Shown: positions 11,169 to 21,800 of the stretch, piece by piece
Position numbering within the stretch: position 1 is the stretch's first letter
Layout of the letters: the number at the start of each line of letters is the position of its first letter
NCBI GenBank assembly: GCA_037447605.1
Contig: CM074804.1
Span: forward strand, 773,919 to 837,918
DNA length: 64,000 nt
Reading direction: 5' to 3'
From: Zygnema circumcarinatum
Lineage: Eukaryota > Streptophyta > Zygnematophyceae > Zygnematales > Zygnemataceae
Translations under genes and position numbers: made by a program
The notes under the pieces: model-generated
The model's database searches: none
Told to the model about the DNA's origin: nothing
What the model saw: only the letters and a program-made list of their open reading frames with translations

Positions 11169-14100
11169 TCAGCCATCACCCCTCTCCTCTGTCTCCACAG
11201 ACAGGGAGGAAGAGGGAGGCACGACCCTTCTGGAAGAGTCCCCCCTTGTACGGCTGATTCCCAAACGAGGCAGACCCTTGTTCAGGCCGTCAAGGAGAAC
11301 GCATGCCTTGCACCATTTCTGTCACACATCAACCAAGGTCACTATCATTGAAAGGGGAAAGGAAACTTGCGAGGGAGAGGGAGCGAGATGAACAAATCCA
11401 ATGTTCCGTGGTGCTAGCTGTTGACCCGCTTACCTGGCTTGAAATATAGCCACAGCGTTCGCATGTGCCCTGCTCGGGCATCCTCGTAGTTGATGAAATC
11501 CGAAACTCTTCTGCAGACTGGATGATGTCGAGAATAGCTCGAGGCCTGCATGCAGAAACATTCCACATAGAAGTAGGGTTGATCAGGGTTGTAAGACCCT
11601 GTTCAAGTAGGACTACGCTATGGCCTCCAAGGAGCCATGGCCAACCATAAACAGAACCAACCCATAGCTTATGACAAAAGCCTCAAATGCTCCTTTTGAT
11701 CACTGCTTGAAAGAAAAAAACGAGGGGGAGACAAAGCAGGTCATGCTAGCTCCTGGAACCCAGCAGATCACCTGATAGCCTCCAGATCTTTTACGAATTC
11801 CCGAGAAAATCCACGATATGCAGCAGGGGAATAGAGGCCTGCAGGAGCAGCAGACTGAACAGTGAGGGCAAGAAGACATACTTACAAGCTGTGCCTATAC
11901 CTAAACAACCTTAAAAACTTTATAAAAGATGGCAGGAAAATTGAAAGTGCGGCCCCTCCAGTTTGCAGCTCCTATGGTTCATAATGAAGAAGCCATCTGA
12001 ACCACGAATTGAGACTGCTTGTCTTAGCTCACCGTAACTTGCCATCTTCACTTATTCGCCAAATGAAGGGAGAAAAAGATGCAGGGAAAAAGGTTGGGCT
12101 CTCACATTCCGTACTGAAGTAGTCAAGCTTCTTGAAATAAGCATACGTGCTCTCTCCAAAGTTAAGGCCTCCTTCAAGGCTTGATAGCGGACTGCTTAGC
12201 AGACGTGCAACTGCTGCAGATGTATGCAATTTGCCGGCTCATAGTAGCGAAAGAAAGATTTCAGAAAGCCAATTGCTCAGAGAATGAAAAATCGGATAAA
12301 AATGAGTTGTTGTTAGTCAACAACAGCAGGCATCAAGTGACCTTTGGAGGATATATCACTATTTCCTTTTCGTAGGTGTACTTGAAAGGCTTGCAGCGTG
12401 GGAGAGCTCCCTCCTCCCCTGTCACGATGGCAGCGCAGCGACTCAACCTGCATTCAAAGCCGAAACCAAAACGTTACCCTCACTATGACTCAAAAACCAC
12501 GCCACACTCTTTGCAGTAGCTGCAATACAGGCCCTCCCAGGAAACTTAGCAGTCCACTTAAAGCCGCCCACAAAGTAAAATAGAAGTATATGGGAGGAGA
12601 GAGTCAGCCATGGTCCTTTGGATCTCAGCAAGCTCTTTCCTACCAGCAAGGAGGCAGCATGGTCCTCACCTTGCTACATCTCCTCTAAGAAGATTGAGCA
12701 GCACGGTCTCCGCCATATCATCCGCATTGTGGCCTGTAGCCATCTTATTGGCTTTCATTATGGCAGCACCTCTGTCTAAGGCCTGCCCCATAGACCTCCA
12801 CAAGTCCTTTTAGGTCAAGAGGAAGGAGAGTCTGAGAGCCTAAGGCCCTTCTACTGCAGGGACTACAATAGCACATCATTCGTCACTCCGATTCAAGGCT
12901 GCCAAGCAGAAAAAACTGACAGAGAACATGGCCTACACTCAGTATCCGCTGGGAGTGGACTGCAACCTAAGGTGGATGTTAATGATTGGAAAACGCGCCC
13001 ATGCAGAACACAACAAGGCAGAGGGCATTTGCCTGCCTGCGAAAAACGCCGCAAAATGTGCAGTTGTTCTTGCGCCCAATCGCTCGCACAATGTCGTCCA
13101 TGGTCCAGCCATAGAGCGTCTTGTAGGACAGCACCTTCAGGGGTATGCCATACTGTTTCCCACAATATCAACCGGGCAACAAATCAGCACTTTATGGGGT
13201 CCCTTGATGAGGAGGACGAGATGATTTCAGCCCCCTACTTCAGAGCTAATAAAAAGGAAAAAATTGCAGCACCACCTGCTTTTGCTACTTGCGAGTAGGA
13301 ATTCACCGCTATCAATCACTCGTAATTATTTTCTTGTATGAGCCAGTTTCTAGACTCACCTGCTTTTCATTTCTTTTCACAGTCTCCAAAGAGTCATCGC
13401 GATAACCGGAAATCCCTTCGTCTATGGAGAGCAGGAACAGGTCCAGGCCGTAATTATGGCGCTCATTCAGCAGCGTCATTATGTGCGCAAGAACCGTCGA
13501 ATCTGTTGAAATTCAAGCCCATATAAAAACCCAAACCAGCATTGACAAAACAACAGACAAACGCTTAGGAAAAACGCCAGGGCTACTATAGAATTCACAA
13601 CCGATTGCATGGAGTCTATTAAACCAATTCGAATGAGCCCAACCTAAAGAAAAAAATGTTACAAAACTGCCACAGGCAGCAATGCCGTTTAATCTCTTGC
13701 CACAATGAACGACACATTAGAAATAAATAGTTAAATAAAGCTCTTCAATTTGAAGATGCAAGAACATGAGAAAAGTGTAACAGGTAAAGACCACTCTGAC
13801 AACATGGAGCGCTTGTCAACACAGCTGACCTTTCCCTCCCGAGGCGGCTATCGCCACTCTATCTCCGGGGCTGAACAGCTGATTTGCTACGATGGTTGCA
13901 TGAATCTCATCCTCAAATGCTTGGAAAAAGCACTCCTTGCAAATCTGCATTCAGATTCGAAAGCGTTACATTCTTTAGCTGGCACTCCCTACGGAATGAT
14001 TTGAGTCGTTAGGAGGATTAAGCTTGTGCAAAAACCAGTGATCCTTGAAACATTTGTCCTTCAGGTTTTTGAAAGTGGGCCATTTGGAATTCTCTTTCGA

Positions 14101-14403
14101 TTGTTGACAAGGTTTTTTTATCTTTACCGCCTCCATGGTTTGCGCAATATAAGTCAAAAAGCTTGTTATTTGATGTTAGGTGGTTACTTCTTAGTCACTG
14201 AATGTATACTTGAGCCCCAAATTTTAAGCCTTTTTCCGTCTGTCAATCACCCTCGCCTCGATTCAAACAGCTCAGCATGCAGCAACAACCTCGGCAACGC
14301 TTTTCTGTCGCTAAAACGAAGAAAAACATAGTACCTGTTGCCCTGTCTTTGGACGTTTCAGCATCGCCCTCCTTTCATTGCAGACGGCACATTTCCGAAC
14401 CAT
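11169..14403 (-). CDS. CTU1: Cytoplasmic tRNA 2-thiolation protein 1
   Basis: Ten exons on the minus strand: 14403..14335, 13944..13830, 13502..13360, 13152..13033, 12782..12670, 12447..12360, 12151..12106, 11838..11772, 11545..11434, 11318..11169. They total 1023 nt (340 aa; Arabidopsis ROL5 is 355). CTU1/NCS6 with CTU2 makes the 2-thio group of wobble uridine in cytosolic tRNA Lys, Glu and Gln, using sulfur from URM1. Seen: N-terminal zinc cysteines C5/C8 and C25/C28, the PP-loop ATP pyrophosphatase motif SGGKDST (58-64), central [12 protein letters not shown] (C140, C143), [20 protein letters not shown], and the C-terminal [18 protein letters not shown] knuckle (C282, C285, C294, C297). 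All key residues are present. Intron 4 has a GC donor (13032-13031). The exon 6/7 junction (KEI|ST) is the least certain one. Confidence 0.95.
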
Positions 14404-15074
14404 GTCGGAGCAGCAGCAGGCCTCCCTTGTAAGGCCTCTACTGCGCAAAATCGTCAAAAATATTCTTCTGAAAAGGTTCAAAGGGCAAAAAGGGAAGAAT
14501 CTGGAATTTCTTAAATGTGAATTATAAGGTATAAACCAGACCTCAGAGATGATGCCTGCTTTCAGCGCTTTAGAATGAGGCCATTGCTGCACTCCTGTGC
14601 TTAATTTTAGGATTAGGGTTATGATTAGGGTTTGGGTGAAATCAGCGCCCAGTCCCACAAGGAACCGAGTTTAGTTGACAGAAAACCGTGACACAGATTC
14701 AAAAGACCCCCACGCAATCCGTTATTACATGATTTCGGCATGGAACGACAGATTCACGGATCTGTTAGATTTCTACTATATACGCAGTTAGATCTTGATG
14801 CTATGTACAGTTCAGAAGACTGTAAAATGAAGACTTTTTTTAACAGGTACTTGAACGGGAACAGAAGAGCAGACGCTCATGCATAGAACCTCTCAATTGA
14901 TTCATTCCTGCAAGCATCCGCCCTGGCTTCCAGATCTGCTCGCCAATGCAGACTCATGTCACCTCGAACTCTTGTTTCTGGCGTATATACAATAAATAAT
15001 AATATAATATTATAATATCCTATCCTTTATTATATACTATAAATATATTTTTTATTTAGTTTCTGTTTGATACC
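14404..15074. promoter_or_regulatory. Shared upstream region of CTU1 (minus) and the Nudix gene (plus)
   Basis: A 671-bp divergent intergenic region. It holds two telo-box type motifs, ATTAGGGTT and ATTAGGGTTT, at 14612-14632. This motif is common upstream of plant translation- and growth-related genes. A very AT-rich run at 14986-15060 lies just before the Nudix ATG. Transcription start sites cannot be placed from sequence alone. Confidence 0.5.
14986..15060. repeat. AT-rich tract
   Basis: About 75 bp composed mostly of A/T (repeated ATAATATA-like words) ending in TTTATTTAG, 15 bp before the Nudix start codon. It may contain the TATA element or the end of a 5' UTR intron. Confidence 0.7.
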
Positions 15075-18000
15075 ATGTCGAGCAATGATGTGTCCGGACC
15101 AGACGCGCAATACGACATCTTGCTGGCTGTTCCAAAAGGGATTCCAAGAGGCAAAGTAGGCACCTACTTCAGCGTGCAACTCTAACGAAAGAATGAAGGC
15201 AGAGTTGCAGGCTGCTTGCAGAAATGCTGCTATGGCGGACGAACTAAACATTGATCGAAAACTTACTAAATATTGACCCACTGATGCACACACATGCGCA
15301 TACTGGATCATCGCTGCATCATCTTTGTCATCGTCTGTGCACTAATCCACATTAAGCAGTTCAATCGCAAGGCTGATCTGTCTGAGCAAGATTTTTGCAA
15401 TCATGCATAGCTTCGTAAAATCCTGAATGAGAATAATTTTCAGAGCAGGAAGAAGAGAAAATGCTTGGAGAAGTGAAAGCACATGCAAGAGAGCATTGGA
15501 TGTTCTTAAAAGTATTTTGCAGGGAAATAATAGTATATTTTTAGCTGCTGGAAAAGAATTTGGAGTTTGTAAAAATTCTCAATGTGACAGAAATCTCTGC
15601 AAGAAATGTGAATATGTAGGGACAGGATCAGGCTGCGTTCCATGTAGAGCAAGAGAGTTCTCACTGAATGAGTCATCCTTCCGAGTCACATTCACAAAAA
15701 TTAAGCAAACAAATCACTACAAACAAGAATTTGTAGTCACTTTCAAAGAACTTCCCGGGCTTTGGAAAAGCGACTATGCGAAAATAGTGATTTGTCGGTG
15801 TCCGCTTTTATTTTAGAGGAGGCATGCAATGATACAGAAGCAGTACGTGTGCATAGAAAACATAGACAATGAACGGATGTTGAACTTGACTTGTACTTCT
15901 GCATTCCTCATTCGCTTACTTTCCAAACTTACTTTTTTTGCTTTATTTTTCTAAATATGCTGTCGTTGTTGTCTATGGATTGCGAGGGCGATGCCAGCTC
16001 GTAGTGGATTATGCCTCCAAGTACAACCGGATTCCTCATCCAGACGTAGACCTCGAGGCCTCCATCAGTAAGGTTGGTCCTCGTCCTGGAGCTGCTATCG
16101 GGGCAAAGTTTCTTGTTTCCTTGTTGGTTTGCTTGGGAATGTCGTTACTGGTTTCGTTTTGCTGTCAGGCTTGAAAAAATCTACGATGACATTTGCGTGA
16201 TCTGCATGAAATGTTGGGCCGTGTTCATGGGTAGCTCTCGTCACTTCTGCCTTATACCTTCTTTCTTGAAAAATTTGGACAATATCCTCTCTTTCTCACA
16301 ATCTCCATTGCACGTGGAGCAGACTTGGGAGTCTCGTGTGGCTGCTCAGCCGTCACTCTACAATGGCACCAAGTTCAGAGTACGCTCTTCAAGGCTTTTC
16401 GCTGCTAGTAATCTCTCGTTTTTTTTGTTGTAAAATTGGTCATCCAGGTCTCTAATTACCGAGAGATCCATTGTAAATTCCATGCTATTCTAGTTCTTGC
16501 CTCATTCAAGAACGTAAAAGTCGTAGCATTCCTATTTCTGTAACGACATCGGAATACTACATTCAGCCATAGTTGACAATGCATCGAGCTCATTTTCACT
16601 ATAGAGAATTTATTCTGGTGCAGTTGGGAGGTATTGACATCTTGGACGATGACGATGCCACAGATGGAACTTCACCCTTCCGTGTGTGCCTGCAGCTGGC
16701 TCTAACTGACTACAGGTACGTTACAGGGAGAGCTGAATCCCATGTTCTATTCTCAAGCAACTTCCCCCACGCAGCCACAATTGCTTACCTTCAGAGCGAC
16801 CTCTCCAATCTGTAAACTTGACGTATGGACATTTTATTGTGGCTTGGTATCTCAGAACTTTCATTGGCACAAACCTCAATCCCAAGTGGGAGAATTTTCT
16901 TGTGGAGGGTTCGTCGTCGATGGCAGGATGCTGCCACGTGGCAAATCCGCTGGGAAATGCGGCGGTTGTTGAAACAGCTGATGGTCTCATCATCACTCTC
17001 CAGAGAGGATCTTCCGTGGGGGAGGCTCCTGGCTGCTCTGTTTTTCCTGGCGGACATTCCGAGGTCATGGTTTTACCGCCTGAACTTTTTCTCTGTCTCT
17101 CTCACACTCTCTCAGATGGCTTACTAAGTGGAGGAGGGATCCTATCCCCATAATGACAGTCAAGTGAAGTTGCTTGCTGATTCTGTGCCGATGTTGGATT
17201 TTTCTTAAGCGAAGCTCAGGAAGAGTCTGCAGCCATCCCAGCTCCCTTCCTCTCCAGTGTTTGAATTTAGTTTGCAGATGAACAGGGAAATGCTTTTAAT
17301 TTTCCCATGGTTTTCACTTTTGCCTGACGTAACATCTTGCTTCGATTGTCCACTGTCACAGAGCAGCCGACAGAGGTGGGAATAATCGGAAATGAAGCCC
17401 CGGAAAGCACAGAGGCGGACCTAAATCGTCGTATTGCTGATGAGATGTGCGATGGCATTGTTCGTGAAGTAGTGGAAGAGACGGGTGTTCCAGCTGAATC
17501 CTTGGTAAGTTTTCTCCTCTCATCAAAGTACTTTATCACCCTAAGCCGTGTCCTGATCATATGGAGTCCTCATATAGCACCACATCCATGGAGGATCAGT
17601 CAATACCAGGGAGCAGGAGGGTTGTAAACAAAACCAAAGTAGCCTGAAGGTAATGCGCTAACATTATAGTCTATTCTCTCAACCCCTACGTGATGTGACT
17701 TAGTTAAGTACAAAGCGGCATGATGCGTTTAAAGAACGCCTCATCCATGACCAATCAGATTACACCAGGAAATGTCTTCTCGTAACTGCAACCTTAATTT
17801 TGAGGGTCACCTGATTGCTGTTGTGGCAAAACAGACAGATCTTTCCTTCATTGGAGTGGTGCAGCGCTGCACAAATATCCGTCCTGTGGCTGCTTTTAGA
17901 ATGAAATGCTCCTTGGCATCGGAGGAGGTCCTACAGCACTACAAGGGGGCGGCTCACGCCTTTGAATCCACGCGCCTGCGCTGCGTCCCCCTCCAGGAAC

Positions 18001-18077
18001 TGCCCGAGCTCACTCTGGCTATGCCGGGCTGCCACAAGGGAGTGGCTGCTCTCTATGAGCTTGCGCTGCTTTCTTGA
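15075..18077 (+). CDS. Nudix hydrolase, NUDT9/NUDT22 type
   Basis: Seven exons: 15075..15155, 15998..16072, 16323..16379, 16624..16715, 16856..17063, 17364..17504, 17835..18077. They total 897 nt (298 aa), all phases matched. The order of motifs follows Arabidopsis Nudix hydrolase 9 and animal NUDT22: YNRIPHPDVDLEASIS, PSLYNGTKFR, LALTDYR, FIGTNLNPKWENFL, NPLGNAAVVET, VFPGGHSE (to residue 171), then the core REVVEETGV (residues 205-213), and PGCHKGVAALYELALL at the C-terminus. The Nudix box is split by an insertion between GGH-E and REVVEE, as is typical of this subfamily, whose animal member hydrolyses UDP-glucose/UDP-galactose. The metal-binding glutamates (E206, E209, E210) are present. 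Substrate here is inferred. No signal or transit peptide is evident. Confidence 0.92.
15427..15816 (+). other. Cysteine-rich open frame inside the Nudix intron 1 (unrecognised)
   Basis: A 129-codon ATG-to-stop frame lies entirely in the 842-bp first intron of the Nudix gene. It contains Cys spacing C-x4-C-x4-C-x2-C-x9-C-x2-C (CKNSQC, CKKCEY, GSGCVPC), which looks like a small disulfide or metal-binding module. A passable acceptor (ATTTTCAG) ends at 15441. The frame is AT-rich like the intron around it. It could be a cassette exon, a nested gene, a decayed insertion or chance; I do not recognise it. Confidence 0.25.
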
Positions 18078-18875
18078 TCGGCAAAATGGATGATACAATC
18101 CAGTGTTCAAAATCAAAGAAATGATGGTCAATTTTCGAAGAGTTAGGATGAAAGCAGAGATAGGTTTGAGTTATTTTATGCGTGCCTCCTTTCATGGCTC
18201 CGCTTCTGTTAAGTTTGACACACACGCGCGGAGCAATAATTGTTCCCTTAAAATGAGTTATAATGAGAGCTCGAATGGTACCGGGATGGCTTTATGATGG
18301 CGTGCATTTGGGGTTTCTTTGAAGAGGTTGCTTGGCATATTTTTACGCCATGCACAAGTTTGAATTTTATGACTAAAAAATTTCACTTTCCCTCCCCGCT
18401 CATCTCCCCTCCCCCTCTTGTCTCAGCATCTTCATTTTTGTTGTGTTAGCTAGCTTGGACCAATCAAGCATAGTACGTGCGAATCTCCCTGACAACGTCA
18501 TCTTTATTGACGCGGTTACTTGACGAAAATTCATCCTCTTGTATGGCAGGGGCCATGTTTAAGTTTACCAGACTAGAAGTTTTTCTACGGTGCGAGTTGT
18601 CAATGAATTTCCAGCCACTATTTGAGTGCAGACGGGTGGAGATACATTGCGACTTTTCATGCTTTCCAGCGAAAAAACCTCCAGCCATTCTTTGCATTGT
18701 CATACTACTTTATACAACTTTGTCCTAAAACGGAGTAGGCACACCCTACACGAGAGCTAATAAGGAACGTAATAGCCACCAGCACACCCCTCTGCTTGCA
18801 CTAGCGTAGACCTTAGCTTACTGCCTTTCTAATGTCGTAAACCTCAAAAAACCCTCACTTCATTACCCCATCCCT
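18078..18875. other. Convergent 3' region of the Nudix gene and HSP90C
   Basis: About 800 bp between two facing stop codons. Nothing beyond the two expected 3' UTRs can be recognised. Confidence 0.6.
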
Positions 18876-21800
18876 TCACTTCCACGGATCTCCCTCTGCT
18901 CGAATCTCGGAAGCCTCCACGACCTCATTGGGGCCCTCGCTCTTCTCCTCCGGCTGGCTCTTCTCCTCCGGCTGGCTCGTGACGGCGCGAGCCATCATCT
19001 GGTACACGCGGCTTCCAAAGTCTCCGGGATTCTCCAACTACAAAGTCAGGGCAAGAAAAGGAGTAAATTTAGGGGCAGTCGGCCTACAAAAAGTTTCATA
19101 CTTACGACATACGACGTCAGTAACGAACTGGCACAAAATGTGTAGCGAAAGCAGAATCAAAAGTACTGCTTTCATAACACTTCTTCCTTTGAGATATGCT
19201 AAGTCTGACACCTCTGCATAAGGGGATTAGAGTTAGAAAATGTTTCTAACAATCGGAATTCGAAATCAGTACACACAGTACATCAGTGCTCCTACAAATC
19301 AAAATACTCCAAGGTGTCTTCACGTGCTGTTGGTCGCTTTGTGTTCCCGTTCTTTAGCGGATCCAGATCATTACTTAAACAGTGCCCTTGATGCCTGCGC
19401 CTATCGGAGCCAGCCACTTCTCAAGATTTTAGGTGGAAGAGACGTACTGTGAATCCGGACGTGAGATGTGCCGTCTCGTACAAGAGATGCGCCAACTCCT
19501 TGGCTTGCTCACTCTCAGGGGAGTTTCTGCTCTGGACCTGTGGCAGCAGGGCACAGGCACAGCCAGATAGAATGTGAGAAGAAGGAAGAACAAAACAAGC
19601 GAGAGCATTTGGTGTCCCACTCTAGTCCTTTCCACACAAACACGTAGTTCAAAAAATAAGCAGTTTGGAAGAAAGAGCATGATAATTAATAAGAGCTGCA
19701 AAGCAAGAGAGAAGGAAGTGAGGATGAAGGGAGCTGTAGTAGGGAGGGCAGAGATGATGAAGGGAGTTACAGAGTGGGAGACCCACTCTTTAACCCACTC
19801 TGTAACTCCCTTCATCCTCGGCCTTCCCTCCCACCCTGTAGGAAGGGAGGCAAAGAGGATGTACATTCAAGTCCTTAATTATAGGATGGTTCGGATTTAT
19901 CTCCAAAACGCGCTGAGACCGCATGTATTCGATCTCCTGCAGGCCCACCATCTGCATCCGCATCAACCTGCAGAGGTGAAAGCCACAGCCCAACTCCAAG
20001 AGGTCCTTTAGAGTGCCGTTACATACGTGAAAACCATCACCATGTCAATTACGGCTATTTCACATCTCCCCTCCCTCCTATGCCATATCCCTCTCCTTAC
20101 ATGGCCTATTAATGCCTACACTGGAGGCAATAACTAGTTCATTAAGCTGCAAACTCTTGTGCATGTTTTCAGATCTTCCTCTGTTCTCAACAGTGAACCC
20201 AGAGGAGGGAGAAGAAGCTGGCTTACTTCTCTTTGTTGGCGGAGTATCCAAACTTGCCAGCCACCATCACGCAGGGCGAGGATTCAAGCCTTCTGGACAC
20301 TTGCACCTTCGACACTTTGTCTCCAAGCTGCTGCTTCATCCAGTCGCACAGCTTCTGGAAATCCTTCTCAACTTCCTTCTGCTCTGCCTCATTGGTTTCT
20401 TCACCTGAATGACATTTCCTTAAGAGTCAGATACTCTTTTAAGTTTAACCGATCCTTAAAATAGTAGTCTGCAAAAGCGAATATGTTTTTAACCCGCTGG
20501 TTTTTCGACTGCATTACTCTTTCCACGTCCCTGACAGAGCTCCCCCTCCCACCACAGAGCAAGTCCAGAGCTGCAATAATTGGACTTACCAATATCAAGA
20601 TCGTCCTTGCTCACATCTGCAAATTTCTTATCGTTGAAAGAGCCGAGTGCTTGCAGCGCGGGCTCATCTAAAGTCTCCAAAAGGAACAGCACCTGCATGC
20701 AGCACAACCGCTTCACTGTCATCTTCCATGACAAAAACACCTACGTCTGAAAGGCAAACGACTACACGAAAGTGTTTCCTCTCTCTTCCCCTTCTCTTCT
20801 TCTCCTCCCATTTTGGTCGGCCAATGATTAGTTCTAAAGACCGCCCTCATATAAAAGTAGGTCGGTATCTGGAATGCTGATATTCTTTACCCTTACTCTC
20901 GTCTCTCTTCTTCGTCTGCACATTGCTTTATAAACGTATTGTTCTCGACTTTACCGCTCAAGTAGTCAAAAGGCCTATTCCATCCATTACAGCCAATGAA
21001 TGCCTAATTGCCCTCACCTCTAATCCCTTCTTTTCCAACTTCTCTAAGAAGGGCGCGGTCTTTGCACTTCCAATATTCTCTGCTGCAAGATAATAAATCT
21101 CCTTCTGCCCCTCCTGCATTCTGTCCACATAGGCCTGAAGAGAAGTGAGCTCGTCACTCTTGCTCGAGTAAAATCTCAGGAGAGGAGCCAGCCGCTTATG
21201 GTTAGCAGAGTCCTCGAAACAGCCCAACTTCAAGTTCTTGGAGAAATTTTCCCAGAATACTTTGTAATCCTGCAATCAGCCCACAAGTGAAGAATCACCA
21301 CTCGTTAAGACTCACAGATAAGAAGTTGACTTGGAATGATCGACTCAAAGAAAGGACTGAATTATCTCTTCACCCGGGCCTTACCTCAGAATCTTCCTTG
21401 TTTGCAATCTCGCTAATCATATCCAGAGTCTTCCTCACCAACCGCTTTCTCATAATGCGAATCTGCATCGCCATGAATACAACAATATTCAAATGAACAA
21501 CGAAGATAATCATCTCAACGTTGAAGAAACGACACCATGTAAGACATGGAACTGTGGCATGTTTACATCTTAAAAATTAAATGAACCATGCACAGAATCA
21601 GGTAGTGCCAGCAAGGCTCGCCCATGAGACCTACTTCCTGCAAAAGGAATGAGTAGATGGAATCACGACACTGTTAGCTTCAAATGGCCCGTAAATTCTT
21701 TTACTGCCAACACTTCCTATGAAGAAAAAGTGTCCTCCTGCAAGTGTATGGCATAATTTGCTCTAGAAATGCAAGGCTTCTCTTCCAGTTAATTGAATAG

